64,000 nt of DNA, taken from Clostridium_AW malenominatum (GTDB lineage Bacteria > Bacillota > Clostridia > Clostridiales > Clostridiaceae). Numbering within the stretch: the first letter of the stretch is position 1; each line of letters starts with the position of its first letter. Positions 25,780 to 33,636 of this stretch are shown here, piece by piece. Location: NCBI RefSeq assembly GCF_039521365.1, contig NZ_BAAACF010000001.1:1860001-1924000 (forward strand), read 5' to 3'. The notes under the pieces are model-generated. The model ran no database searches. It was given only the letters and a program-made list of their open reading frames with translations, and was not told where the DNA came from. The translations under genes and the position numbers were made by a program.

Positions 25780-27072
25780 TTACCCCTTTATAAGTTTAAC
25801 AAGGAACATAGTTGTTGGTTCGAAATAGGTTGTTAACATAAGAATTACTAATAATGCTCCTATTAATAGTTTAAGGTATTTCATCATTTGCTCCATTTTT
25901 ACTCCAGCTACGGCTTGGGCAACAAATAAGTTTATACCATACGGTGGTGTTACAAATCCTATAGCCAGATTCATAGTTAACATTACACCAAATTGAGTGG
26001 CTGTCATGCCAAGTTTTGTTACTATTGGTAGTAATATTGGAGCTAATATAATTGTTGCTGGTATATTATCAATAAAACATCCTACAGCTAATAATAATAG
26101 GTTTATAAGTAATAATAACAAGAATTTATTTGATGTTACACTAAGCATAGCAGTAGCAAGTTTTATAGGTATTTGTTCCATGGTTAAAAATGCTGCAAAT
26201 ACAGCTGATAATCCAACCATAAACACTGTAGCACCATTTATCTGCATACTATCGAATAATGCTTTATAAATATCTTTAAATTTCATTTCTTTATATACAA
26301 ACACACTTACGAAGGTTGCATACACAACAGATACAACTGCCGCTTCCGTAGGGGTAAATATTCCTGCATATATTCCTCCTAAGATAATAACTGGAGTTAG
26401 TATTGCCCATATTGCATCCTTAAAAGCTATCCATAATTCATCAAAGGTTAATGGCTTAGCATTTTTATCCCCAAGAATTCCACTTTTTTTAGATACTATA
26501 TGATTTACAACCATAAGTCCTAAGCCCATGGAAATCCCCGGAATCAATCCAGCTATGAATAAATCTCCAATGGAGCTTCCCGTAACAACTCCATATAATA
26601 CAAAAGGAATACTAGGAGGAATAATTACACCTATAGTACCAGCACTTGCAGCTAATGCAGCACTATAAGCCTTATTATATCCCCTTTTTTCCATTTCAGG
26701 TATCATAAATCCGCCAATTGCAGCTGTTGTTGCCATGGCAGAACCGGATATAGCTGCAAAAAACATACAAGCTATAATGGTTACTAACCCTAAGGCACCT
26801 GTTCTTTTTCTTAACAATAGATTGAAGAATTCAATAAGTCTTTTAGCAACTCCTCCTGAACTCATTAAGTTTCCAGCAAGGATAAAAAATGGTATCGCCA
26901 TCAATGGAAATGAATCCGCCCCTGCTACAGCATTTTGGCTTATCATTACAAGAGGTATATCAGAAAAACCTATCATAGTTAATAATGTAGCAACACCTAT
27001 TGCATATCCTATTGGCACTGCTAAAAACAACAATCCAAAGAATGAAGAAAATAGAAATATAGTAGATGTCAT
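25780..27072 (-). CDS. TRAP transporter large permease (DctM family)
   Basis: The 430-residue membrane protein has about 12 segments and DctM signatures: FFILAGNLMSSGGVAKRL, GSAMATTAAIGGFMIPEM, IPPSIPFVLYGVVTG, LLLAVGCFIDNIPATIILAPILLP and GFVTPPYGINLFVAQ. It is the channel part of a sodium-driven tripartite importer for organic acids. Its start overlaps the stop of the small permease gene by 4 bases. GAAAGGAG precedes it. Confidence 0.95.
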   Translation of the reverse strand: MTSTIFLFSSFFGLLFLAVPIGYAIGVATLLTMIGFSDIPLVMISQNAVAGADSFPLMAIPFFILAGNLMSSGGVAKRLIEFFNLLLRKRTGALGLVTIIACMFFAAISGSAMATTAAIGGFMIPEMEKRGYNKAYSAALAASAGTIGVIIPPSIPFVLYGVVTGSSIGDLFIAGLIPGISMGLGLMVVNHIVSKKSGILGDKNAKPLTFDELWIAFKDAIWAILTPVIILGGIYAGIFTPTEAAVVSVVYATFVSVFVYKEMKFKDIYKALFDSMQINGATVFMVGLSAVFAAFLTMEQIPIKLATAMLSVTSNKFLLLLLINLLLLAVGCFIDNIPATIILAPILLPIVTKLGMTATQFGVMLTMNLAIGFVTPPYGINLFVAQAVAGVKMEQMMKYLKLLIGALLVILMLTTYFEPTTMFLVKLIKG

Positions 27073-27575
27073 AGTGACTCGCTCCTTTCATAGTTTTTAA
27101 ATACCTTTATTTCTTCGTATATATTTCCAAGAATTCTAAACAGGATTACTAAAGAACTTAAAGGCACACTCAAATATACAAGATATAAAGGAATTCTCAT
27201 ACCAGAAGATAATACTCCCCTTTGAATCATCTTATCAACCAATTGAAAACCGTAATTTACTAAGAATATATTAAAGGCTAAAGTTATAATATTTCCTATC
27301 ATGTTATAAATAGCCTTTGCTCTTCCTGTTAATTTGTCTCGTACCATTTCAATAGATATATGTTGTTTATCCCTAAAAGCTAAGCTTGCCCCTAGCCAAA
27401 CCTGCCAAATAAATATATATCTACATAACTCCTCGCTCCAGGAAAGTGATGAATTAAACACATACCTCATTACTACTTGTATAAATACTATTATTACTGT
27501 GAAAGCCAAGCTTCCGACTAACAAATATTCCTCTGCTTTATTGTAAAAATCTTTAACTTTAATAAGACCTTTCAT
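27069..27575 (-). CDS. TRAP transporter small permease (DctQ family)
   Basis: The 168-residue protein has four transmembrane segments and the DctQ pattern: VVMRYVFNSSLSWSEELCRYIFIWQVWLGAS and DKQHISIEMVRDKL. It partners the large permease with which it overlaps. A hairpin separates it from the binding-protein gene upstream. Confidence 0.93.
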   Translation of the reverse strand: MKGLIKVKDFYNKAEEYLLVGSLAFTVIIVFIQVVMRYVFNSSLSWSEELCRYIFIWQVWLGASLAFRDKQHISIEMVRDKLTGRAKAIYNMIGNIITLAFNIFLVNYGFQLVDKMIQRGVLSSGMRIPLYLVYLSVPLSSLVILFRILGNIYEEIKVFKNYERSESL

Positions 27576-27610
27576 TTTATCACCCCTAATATATAAATAA
27601 ATTTTTAATG

Positions 27611-27664
27611 TGGCTGGAATGCATCTAAATAACTTAATATGATTTTAGATCCTTCCAGCCACAT
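27611..27664 (-). terminator. Intercistronic hairpin between TRAP binding protein and permease genes
   Basis: A long stem, AATGTGGCTGGAA with TTCCAGCCACATT, encloses a second pairing (ATCTAAA with TTTAGAT). Placed after the binding-protein gene it probably causes partial termination or protects its mRNA, giving more binding protein than permease. Confidence 0.75.
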
Positions 27665-27683
27665 TATTTCAAGTTCAAATTAC

Positions 27684-28721
27684 TTATTTATATTTTGCCA
27701 ATGAGTTAAATATCTCTTCTCCCATTTGCTTTTTGTATTTTTCATACATTGGGGAAACTGCATCTGCAAATTTTTTAAGATTTTCAGGAGTTACATCGTT
27801 TACTTTCATTCCTGCTGCTTCTAACTTTTTAATATATTCCTCGTTTCCTCCGTCCTCTTGAGCAATTTGCCATTCTGTTAACCACTCTTTTGCTCCCTTA
27901 TCAAGTATAGCCTTATGTGCATCGGATAAACTGCTATAGAAATCTGCATTTATAATATTTGCACAGAATCCATAAACGTGGTTAGTTTTACTGAAGTACT
28001 TTTGTACCTCTTGGAATTTTGAGTCAAAAATTAATGACGCTGCGTTTTCTTGTCCATCAACGGTTTTTTGTTGTAGGGCTGTAAATAATTCACCAAAACT
28101 TATAGGAGTTGGGTTTGTTCCAAGTAGTGTAAACATATCTATAAATATTGGACTTTCCATAACTCTCATTTTAACACCCTTTAAGTCTTCTGGTTTTGTT
28201 ATAGGCCTTACGTTGTTTGTAATGCTTCTCATTCCATTGAAGCTATAGCCCATATTTTTTATTCCAACCTTATCTAATTCTTTATTAAGCAAATCTCCAG
28301 CTTCTCCATTAAGAGCTTTAAATGCATTCTCAGTACTACTGAACATAAAAGGCATGTCTAAAGCACCAAATTTAGGAGAATACATAACAAGTGTGGATGT
28401 GGAAGGTAATGCCATATGAAGTGTTCCTAGTGCTACAGATTCAGTCATTTGAACGTCTCCACCTAACAATGCATTAGGATAAACTTCAACTTTTAATTCC
28501 CCACTGGATTCCTTTTCCACATAATCAGCAAATTTCATGGCTGCCTGTGTTTGCGCATTGGATTCTGGAGCTATTAAACCATACTTAATTACAATTGTCT
28601 TTTTAGATTCATTACCCTTAGCTTCTCCTGTACCGCTGGTGGTGTTTGTTTTTCCGCTACAACCTGTTGCTAGTACTAATGACATTGCTAATAGTGCACT
28701 TATTAACTTTTTCATTTTCAT
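27684..28721 (-). CDS. TRAP transporter substrate-binding lipoprotein (DctP family)
   Basis: The 345-residue protein has a lipoprotein signal ending ATGC at residue 20. It then has DctP-family features: YGLIAPESNAQTQAAMKFAD, YPNALLGGDVQMTESVALG, FNGMRSITNNVRPITKPEDL and GVKMRVMESPIFIDMF. Arg165 or its neighbour in KMRV would form the salt bridge to a substrate carboxylate. TRAP receptors bind organic acids, which agrees with the LarA and dehydrogenase genes downstream. The start has GGGGAGG. Confidence 0.94.
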   Translation of the reverse strand: MKMKKLISALLAMSLVLATGCSGKTNTTSGTGEAKGNESKKTIVIKYGLIAPESNAQTQAAMKFADYVEKESSGELKVEVYPNALLGGDVQMTESVALGTLHMALPSTSTLVMYSPKFGALDMPFMFSSTENAFKALNGEAGDLLNKELDKVGIKNMGYSFNGMRSITNNVRPITKPEDLKGVKMRVMESPIFIDMFTLLGTNPTPISFGELFTALQQKTVDGQENAASLIFDSKFQEVQKYFSKTNHVYGFCANIINADFYSSLSDAHKAILDKGAKEWLTEWQIAQEDGGNEEYIKKLEAAGMKVNDVTPENLKKFADAVSPMYEKYKKQMGEEIFNSLAKYK

Positions 28722-28843
28722 TGATATGCCTCCCCATAATTATCTTTTTAAATTATCTTTATAACAAACTACTTTAAGGCGCTTGTTCAAGCGTCAATTA
28801 ATTGATAATGAATCTTCATATTTTATCCACTTGTTTATTTATC

Positions 28844-29251
28844 TTATAATATTTCAATATACCCCTGATCAGCATCTATTCTAATTCTGTCTCCATCCTT
28901 TATAGCTTCATAAAATTCATCTTCTACCTTATCTACCATAGGAACTTCCATTATAATGGCACTAGAAACTAAAACAGTTTCTGGATATTTTATAATCATA
29001 CCTTTAGGACAATTACCTTTCATATTAAGCTGATATAATCCATCAGCTTGTACAACTGAACTGCCTTTTCCACTTGGGAAAATTAAAATTTTATTGGCAA
29101 TGGATTTTCCTTCTAAGGAATGGGCTGGTTCTATAACTGTGCCAGTACTTGGATCAATTAAGTAAAACATAATATCATCATTAGATATTATCACTTCTCC
29201 CTCAACAACACCTTCTGAAATTTTATGACAGCTAAATTTTCTTTTAGTCAT
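28844..29251 (-). CDS. Aconitase X small (swivel) subunit, DUF126
   Basis: The 135-residue protein matches the swivelling domain of aconitase X. Signs are GVVEGEVIISND, FYLIDPSTGTVIEPAHSLEGKSIANKILIFPSGKGSSVVQADG and the GDRIRIDADQGYIEIL end. It forms the mobile half of a split dehydratase with the preceding gene's product; the two genes are separated by one base. Functionally known AcnX enzymes dehydrate cis-3-hydroxy-L-proline or mevalonate 5-phosphate. The substrate here is not known. Confidence 0.9.
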   Translation of the reverse strand: MTKRKFSCHKISEGVVEGEVIISNDDIMFYLIDPSTGTVIEPAHSLEGKSIANKILIFPSGKGSSVVQADGLYQLNMKGNCPKGMIIKYPETVLVSSAIIMEVPMVDKVEDEFYEAIKDGDRIRIDADQGYIEIL

Positions 29252-29252
29252 G

Positions 29253-30458
29253 TTATATTACCTCCCCAGTTAACACTGCTTCAATGCAGGTATCTAAATC
29301 TCTAATAACAAAATTAATTCCCCTACGTTTTGGATAATATGCACATTTTGGTGATTCTGTAACACCTATCTTGCCATTTAAATGCCTCCAACAGGGTTGG
29401 TCTGGGCAAGTATCTGGTACTATGTTTCCTCCAGCCTTTTCAATTACAGCAGTTAACCCCATCCTATCTGACATTTCCTTAACGTGACTTGATGTTAATA
29501 TCCACATTTCTTTTTTTAATACCTTTCCATGAAGTTTTGATGCTATATGTCTTACTTGTTCAATTGTAAAGTGAGGGCATCCAAACATTGCAAAATCAAT
29601 TTTTCTGTTTCCTTCTAGTGATATTTCCTCTAAGATTTCCTTTAAGTCCTCATTTGTGATAACTACTTTTCTCTTAGGTTCTTTCCCTCCAAATGCTGCT
29701 TCCACAGTTGGAGCTTCAGGTGTAAACCCTAGGATATGATACATTCCATATGCCCCAGATGTATTTAATTGGGCACCTAAATTTGTTAAAGATTCTTTTG
29801 ATATATGCTCTGGAAGTCCAACAAAAACAGGAATGCCTTTACCTATTTTTTTACCCATGTAACCAAGTAGATGATAGTCAAAATCTGTTCTCATATCTGC
29901 TTGAACTTCTACAAGGATATCTCCTTTTCTATTTTCCTCATATAATAGACCATATTCTGGAACAAAACCTGTAATTGCTGCACATAATGCACTATTTGCT
30001 CCTTCTCTATTGCTTCTTGCACCCCAAACGGAATTAACAAAAGGTGTTGCACTGGACTCAGAAAAGGCTACTACCTCGCCAAAATGCGGTACATTGGTAT
30101 CGATGTATGGAGTACAATTATAAGATAAAACAGCACCTAATCCTTTATAGGCTTCATGTGTTCTATGCATTAAATCAGCTGCTTCCTTTGATACCATATC
30201 CTTGTCCTTAAAAAAAGACAAACAAAATCCTGGATTAACAGTAGGTGCTACTCTACATTTTGCCCCAGCCTTCAATAACCTTTCTGCAAACCATAAGTCA
30301 GCCTCTTGATTACTTAACGCCACATGGGCTCTAGTTATAGGCACCATCCTAGGTGAATCAAAGGACTCCCCTATGGCTACCTGAATCTTCATTGCCAATG
30401 CTGTGCCTTCGCCATACTTTCCATCCAACATATCCTGTTGCTCTCTTGTTAGTTGCAT
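29253..30458 (-). CDS. Aconitase X catalytic (large) subunit, DUF521
   Basis: The 401-residue protein is the iron-sulfur catalytic part of a split aconitase X. Recognisable parts are ITRAHVALSNQEADLWFAERLL, GAKCRVAPTVNPGF, LSYNCTPYIDTNVPHFGEVVAFSESSATPFVNSVWGARSNREG and, near the C-terminus, CPDQPCWRHL with GVTESPKCAYYPKR. Cluster-ligand candidates lie in FGCPHF, TCPDQPC and KCAYY. The enzyme should dehydrate a beta-hydroxy acid. It is first in the operon and sits behind a sigmaA promoter with a dyad over the -10 box. The usual pyrroline-2-carboxylate reductase of hydroxyproline pathways is not in the window. Confidence 0.92.
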   Translation of the reverse strand: MQLTREQQDMLDGKYGEGTALAMKIQVAIGESFDSPRMVPITRAHVALSNQEADLWFAERLLKAGAKCRVAPTVNPGFCLSFFKDKDMVSKEAADLMHRTHEAYKGLGAVLSYNCTPYIDTNVPHFGEVVAFSESSATPFVNSVWGARSNREGANSALCAAITGFVPEYGLLYEENRKGDILVEVQADMRTDFDYHLLGYMGKKIGKGIPVFVGLPEHISKESLTNLGAQLNTSGAYGMYHILGFTPEAPTVEAAFGGKEPKRKVVITNEDLKEILEEISLEGNRKIDFAMFGCPHFTIEQVRHIASKLHGKVLKKEMWILTSSHVKEMSDRMGLTAVIEKAGGNIVPDTCPDQPCWRHLNGKIGVTESPKCAYYPKRRGINFVIRDLDTCIEAVLTGEVI

Positions 30459-30500
30459 TATTAATCCCCCTTATATACTAAATTTACATTTCTTAGCTGT

Positions 30501-30524
30501 ATACATCTATTATAATAGGTGTAT
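30501..30524. promoter_or_regulatory. Candidate operator: 24-bp dyad over the -10 box
   Basis: The arms ATACATCTATTA and TAATAGGTGTAT are symmetric at 22 of 24 positions and cover the TATAAT. Binding here would block RNA polymerase. The GntR protein encoded in the same operon is the obvious candidate to bind. A second, wider inverted repeat (AAATGTAAA with TTTACATTT) flanks the promoter. Confidence 0.6.
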
Positions 30525-30537
30525 TTGAAAATGTAAA
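30509..30537 (-). promoter_or_regulatory. SigmaA promoter of the AcnX/TRAP/LarA operon
   Basis: TTTACA (30537-30532), a 17-base spacer and a consensus TATAAT (30514-30509) on the minus strand lie about 50 bases ahead of the aconitase X large subunit. Confidence 0.85.
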
Positions 30538-30592
30538 TAGCAATTTAGTAATATCCCATTCCAATATTTCGTCATTTTTTTACAAAAATAGA

Positions 30593-30627
30593 AAGCTACA
30601 TTGCTGAATTAATAAGCAATGTAGCTT
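30593..30627 (-). terminator. Terminator at the end of the hut transporter transcript
   Basis: A 13-bp perfect stem (AAGCTACATTGCT with AGCAATGTAGCTT) and a T-rich minus-strand tail lie 33 bases past the antiporter-like gene. Confidence 0.8.
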
Positions 30628-30660
30628 CCTTTCTTTATTTACTGTTATTTATTTCATAGT

Positions 30661-31977
30661 CTAAAACATAAGTGCCCCTATAACTCCTAGTATAAGTAAT
30701 GGTATATTGTAATGTAGGAACGTAGGTACACAAGTATCCCAAATATGGTCATGTTGACCATCGGCATTTAGGCCAGCCGTTGGTCCAAGTGCTGTGTCAG
30801 ATGCAGGAGAACCAGCATCTCCTAAAGCACCTGCAACTGCAATTAATAAAATAGTAGACTTTACGCTAAATCCTACAGCAGATGCAAGCGGTACATATAT
30901 AGCTGCAAGAATTGGTACTGTTCCAAAGGAAGTTCCTATACCCATGGTTACAAGTAATCCTAGTAATAGCATGACTGAAGCAGCTATCAATTTGTTTCCT
31001 CCCATCATACCAGCCGCCGCAGTTACTATATGCTGAACGCCACCAGTTTCTCTAATTACTGATGCATAGCCTGCAGCAACTAACATTACAAATGCTATTA
31101 ATCCCATCATTTTAATTCCGCCGTTTAACAATTCATCTAAATCACTCCACTTAATAGCTTTGGCTATTAACATGATACCTATACCAACAACTGCTCCTAA
31201 TGGTAATGAACCAAATTTTAATTGAATTCCGAGTGCCGCAACTCCTGCAACTAATGTAGCCAAGTGAGCTGATGTTACTTTAATTTCAACTTTCTCCTTT
31301 ACAGCCGCAGCCAATTGTTCTGACTCGGCTATAGCTACAACTCCGTATTCTCTTGGCTTTCTATAAGTAAAGAAAGAAACAATAAGACCAATTAACATAG
31401 CAAGTCCACCAATCCAGTTTGCTTTCCAAACCATATCTAAAGTTACATTCATTCCATTAGCTATCATCTGATCTTTTATTATACCATGAAATATTAGTCC
31501 ATAACCTATTGGTAAAGTAATATAGGGAGCCTTTAAACCAAATGCCAAAGCACAAGCCGCTCCTCTCCTATCCATTTTTAATTTGTCCATAAGTGATAGT
31601 AATGGTGGGATAAGAATAGGTATAAATGCTATGTGTACTGGTATTACCGTTCCAGATAAACAAGCCACAAAAGCAAATATAAGCAATAAAGTAATTTTTC
31701 TTCCCTTAATCCACTCTGCTATTTTCATAGATAAAATTTCCGCTGCACCAGTTTTGTGTATGGCTGCAGCTAAAGTACCAAGTAAGATATAGCTTAAAGC
31801 TGTTTCTGAATTACCGCCCATGCCCCCAATCAGCACACTCATTGTTTTAGAAATCGGCATTCCTGCCGTAACTCCTCCAACAATAGCAGCCACAATTAAT
31901 GAAAAAATAACATTTAACTTTAAAAGACAAAGTATTGTCATTGCTAAAACCGATAATACTACAGGATTTGTTAACAT
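30661..31977 (-). CDS. Na+/H+ antiporter-family permease, probable histidine (or urocanate) transporter
   Basis: This 438-residue membrane protein of the NhaC-like ion-transporter superfamily has about 11 segments. Signs are ILLGTLAAAIHKTGAAE, GTVIPVHIAFIPILIPPLL, FGLKAPYITLPIGYGLIFH, GIGTSFGTVPILAAIYVPLA and LGDAGSPASDTALGPTAGLNADGQHDHIWDTCVPTF. Relatives next to hut genes in clostridia are annotated as histidine permeases. Position at the end of a sigma54-controlled hut transcript supports this; substrate is inferred. AAGGGGGG precedes the start. Confidence 0.8.
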   Translation of the reverse strand: MLTNPVVLSVLAMTILCLLKLNVIFSLIVAAIVGGVTAGMPISKTMSVLIGGMGGNSETALSYILLGTLAAAIHKTGAAEILSMKIAEWIKGRKITLLLIFAFVACLSGTVIPVHIAFIPILIPPLLSLMDKLKMDRRGAACALAFGLKAPYITLPIGYGLIFHGIIKDQMIANGMNVTLDMVWKANWIGGLAMLIGLIVSFFTYRKPREYGVVAIAESEQLAAAVKEKVEIKVTSAHLATLVAGVAALGIQLKFGSLPLGAVVGIGIMLIAKAIKWSDLDELLNGGIKMMGLIAFVMLVAAGYASVIRETGGVQHIVTAAAGMMGGNKLIAASVMLLLGLLVTMGIGTSFGTVPILAAIYVPLASAVGFSVKSTILLIAVAGALGDAGSPASDTALGPTAGLNADGQHDHIWDTCVPTFLHYNIPLLILGVIGALMF

Positions 31978-32095
31978 GAAAATTACCCCCCTTTTTTAAT
32001 GTTTATGTGAACATATAATGCAGTTAAAAGTAACAGAAAATTAAGAATATTTTTCTTATAATCCATGTTATTTATCTTCTATTTAATCTATAAAA

Positions 32096-33415
32096 TTAAA
32101 AAATCAAATACACAATGGGCGTTGCTATAATTAAAGAAAGAACTACCCTTTCAAACCATATAATCACTATATCCTTTAAGTTAATAGGAATGTCTGTTGA
32201 CAAAATGCAAGGTACTGATGCCGATAAGAATAATATTTCAGATATACAAACTATTGCAATTATAAATCTTGTACTAAATTCCGCCCCCGCGGCTATAATA
32301 GCAGGTACATACATATCTGCCAAGGTTATAGCACTAGCTTTTGCTGCTAATAATGGATCTGGTATTTTCAGCATTGCTGTAAAAGGATAGAATAAATATC
32401 CACCAATATCAAATATTTTTGTATATTCTGCTGCTAATAGTGCAAGGACACCTATGGACATAATGTTTGGACCAATATTTATGGCAAGTTTAATACCATC
32501 CCTTAGATTAGTTTTAACATTGTGTAATAACGGAGGAGCTTTTTCCATGGTCTTCATCCCCTCTTGCCAAGCCCTTTTAATAATATCGCCTTTCTCTTCT
32601 GACTCCAAATCAGGTTCCACATTATTATAGTAAGTTTCTGGTTTTTTACTTAAAGGATATATTGCCGCCGTTATAGCTGTCACAATGAATGTAACCACCA
32701 GAGTAATCCAGAAAAAAGCGCTCCAATATTCCATAATTCCTAAAGTATTTGCAACAATAATCATAAAGGTTGCAGAGACAGTAGAAAATCCTGTTGCTAT
32801 GATGGAAGCTTCTTTTACATTATATTTTCCTTCCTTATAAACTCTATTGGTAACCAGTAAAGCTAAAGAATAACTCCCTACAAAAGATGCTACTGCATCA
32901 ATTGCGGAACGACCTGGGGTTCTCCATATAGGTCTCATTACAGGTCTCATAAATACTCCTATAAATTCCATTAACCCATAGTCCACAAGAAAAGCTAAAA
33001 ATACAGATCCTATTGGAACAATGGCAATTACAGGTACAACAACAACTTTAAATACATACGGTACCATTTTAGGATCTAACAAAAATGCAGGTCCTACATT
33101 AAATATAGCTATGAATGCTGTTATTAAGCCTAATATATTTAGTAAAGAAAACACTGTAGTTGTTTTATTTTTGTTCCATGTTTTATTTGCAAAAGGCAGT
33201 ATAGTACCTACGGTTATCATAATACCGCCATAGACAGGTATAAAATAAGGTATTTTTCTAATCCATGTAACAATATGGTCTATTGGAATTGTCTTTTTAC
33301 CTGCAAAGGTAATTGAAGCAAAAAACATGAAAATACCAATTAAACTATAAACGATCAATTTTATTCCGTCCATGCCTGTACTCGTTTTCCTAGGTTTTTT
33401 CTTAATGACCTCCAA
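32096..33415 (-). CDS. YjiH-like membrane protein with nucleoside-recognition (Gate) domains, in the hut regulon
   Basis: The protein of about 439 residues has roughly 10 hydrophobic segments and Gate-domain patterns: VDYGLMEFIGVFMRPVMRPIWRTPGRSAIDAVASFVGSYSLALLVTNRVY and, in the second half, KLAINIGPNIMSIGVLALLAAEY. I choose the TTG at 33415, placed 6 bases after GAGGGGGGAAGG; an in-frame TTG at 33442 would put that site inside the gene. It follows its own sigma54 promoter and two copies of the hut palindrome. Function of the family is unknown; a role in histidine or urocanate uptake is inferred from position. Confidence 0.8.
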   Translation of the reverse strand: MEVIKKKPRKTSTGMDGIKLIVYSLIGIFMFFASITFAGKKTIPIDHIVTWIRKIPYFIPVYGGIMITVGTILPFANKTWNKNKTTTVFSLLNILGLITAFIAIFNVGPAFLLDPKMVPYVFKVVVVPVIAIVPIGSVFLAFLVDYGLMEFIGVFMRPVMRPIWRTPGRSAIDAVASFVGSYSLALLVTNRVYKEGKYNVKEASIIATGFSTVSATFMIIVANTLGIMEYWSAFFWITLVVTFIVTAITAAIYPLSKKPETYYNNVEPDLESEEKGDIIKRAWQEGMKTMEKAPPLLHNVKTNLRDGIKLAINIGPNIMSIGVLALLAAEYTKIFDIGGYLFYPFTAMLKIPDPLLAAKASAITLADMYVPAIIAAGAEFSTRFIIAIVCISEILFLSASVPCILSTDIPINLKDIVIIWFERVVLSLIIATPIVYLIF

Positions 33416-33465
33416 TTTAAACCTTCCCCCCTCTATATACAATGCTTATACTTACTTATATTCCC

Positions 33466-33481
33466 AGCAATTATTATGCCA
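33466..33481 (-). promoter_or_regulatory. Sigma54 promoter of the hut transporter transcript
   Basis: TGGCATAATAATTGCT on the minus strand has the required 10 bases between GG and GC. It lies 50 bases before the YjiH-like start and 64 bases from the nearer hut palindrome. Confidence 0.85.
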
Positions 33482-33544
33482 CCACTATTTTCTTTTTAAA
33501 CTACTATATTTTAATGATATCATGTAAAGGAATACATAAACGGA

Positions 33545-33561
33545 TGCATAAATTCTATGCA
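33545..33561 (-). promoter_or_regulatory. Hut activator site (proximal, transporter promoter)
   Basis: TGCATAAATTCTATGCA matches the 17-bp palindrome TGCATAAAWTTTATGCA with one arm mismatch. It starts 64 bases upstream of the -24 element. Confidence 0.7.
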
Positions 33562-33606
33562 CTTCTACATAAAGCCTTGAAAATAAAAGCAAAAAAATTT
33601 TGCATG

Positions 33607-33623
33607 TGCATAAAATTCATGCA
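33607..33623 (-). promoter_or_regulatory. Hut activator site (distal, transporter promoter), just past the hutH stop
   Basis: TGCATAAAATTCATGCA has one arm mismatch and starts 62 bases from the proximal copy. It falls 14 bases past the hutH stop in a stretch that can also fold as a hairpin followed by a U-rich tract (33591-33600 on the minus strand), so it may overlap the hutH terminator. Confidence 0.65.
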
Positions 33624-33636
33624 TAGCTTTTATTAT

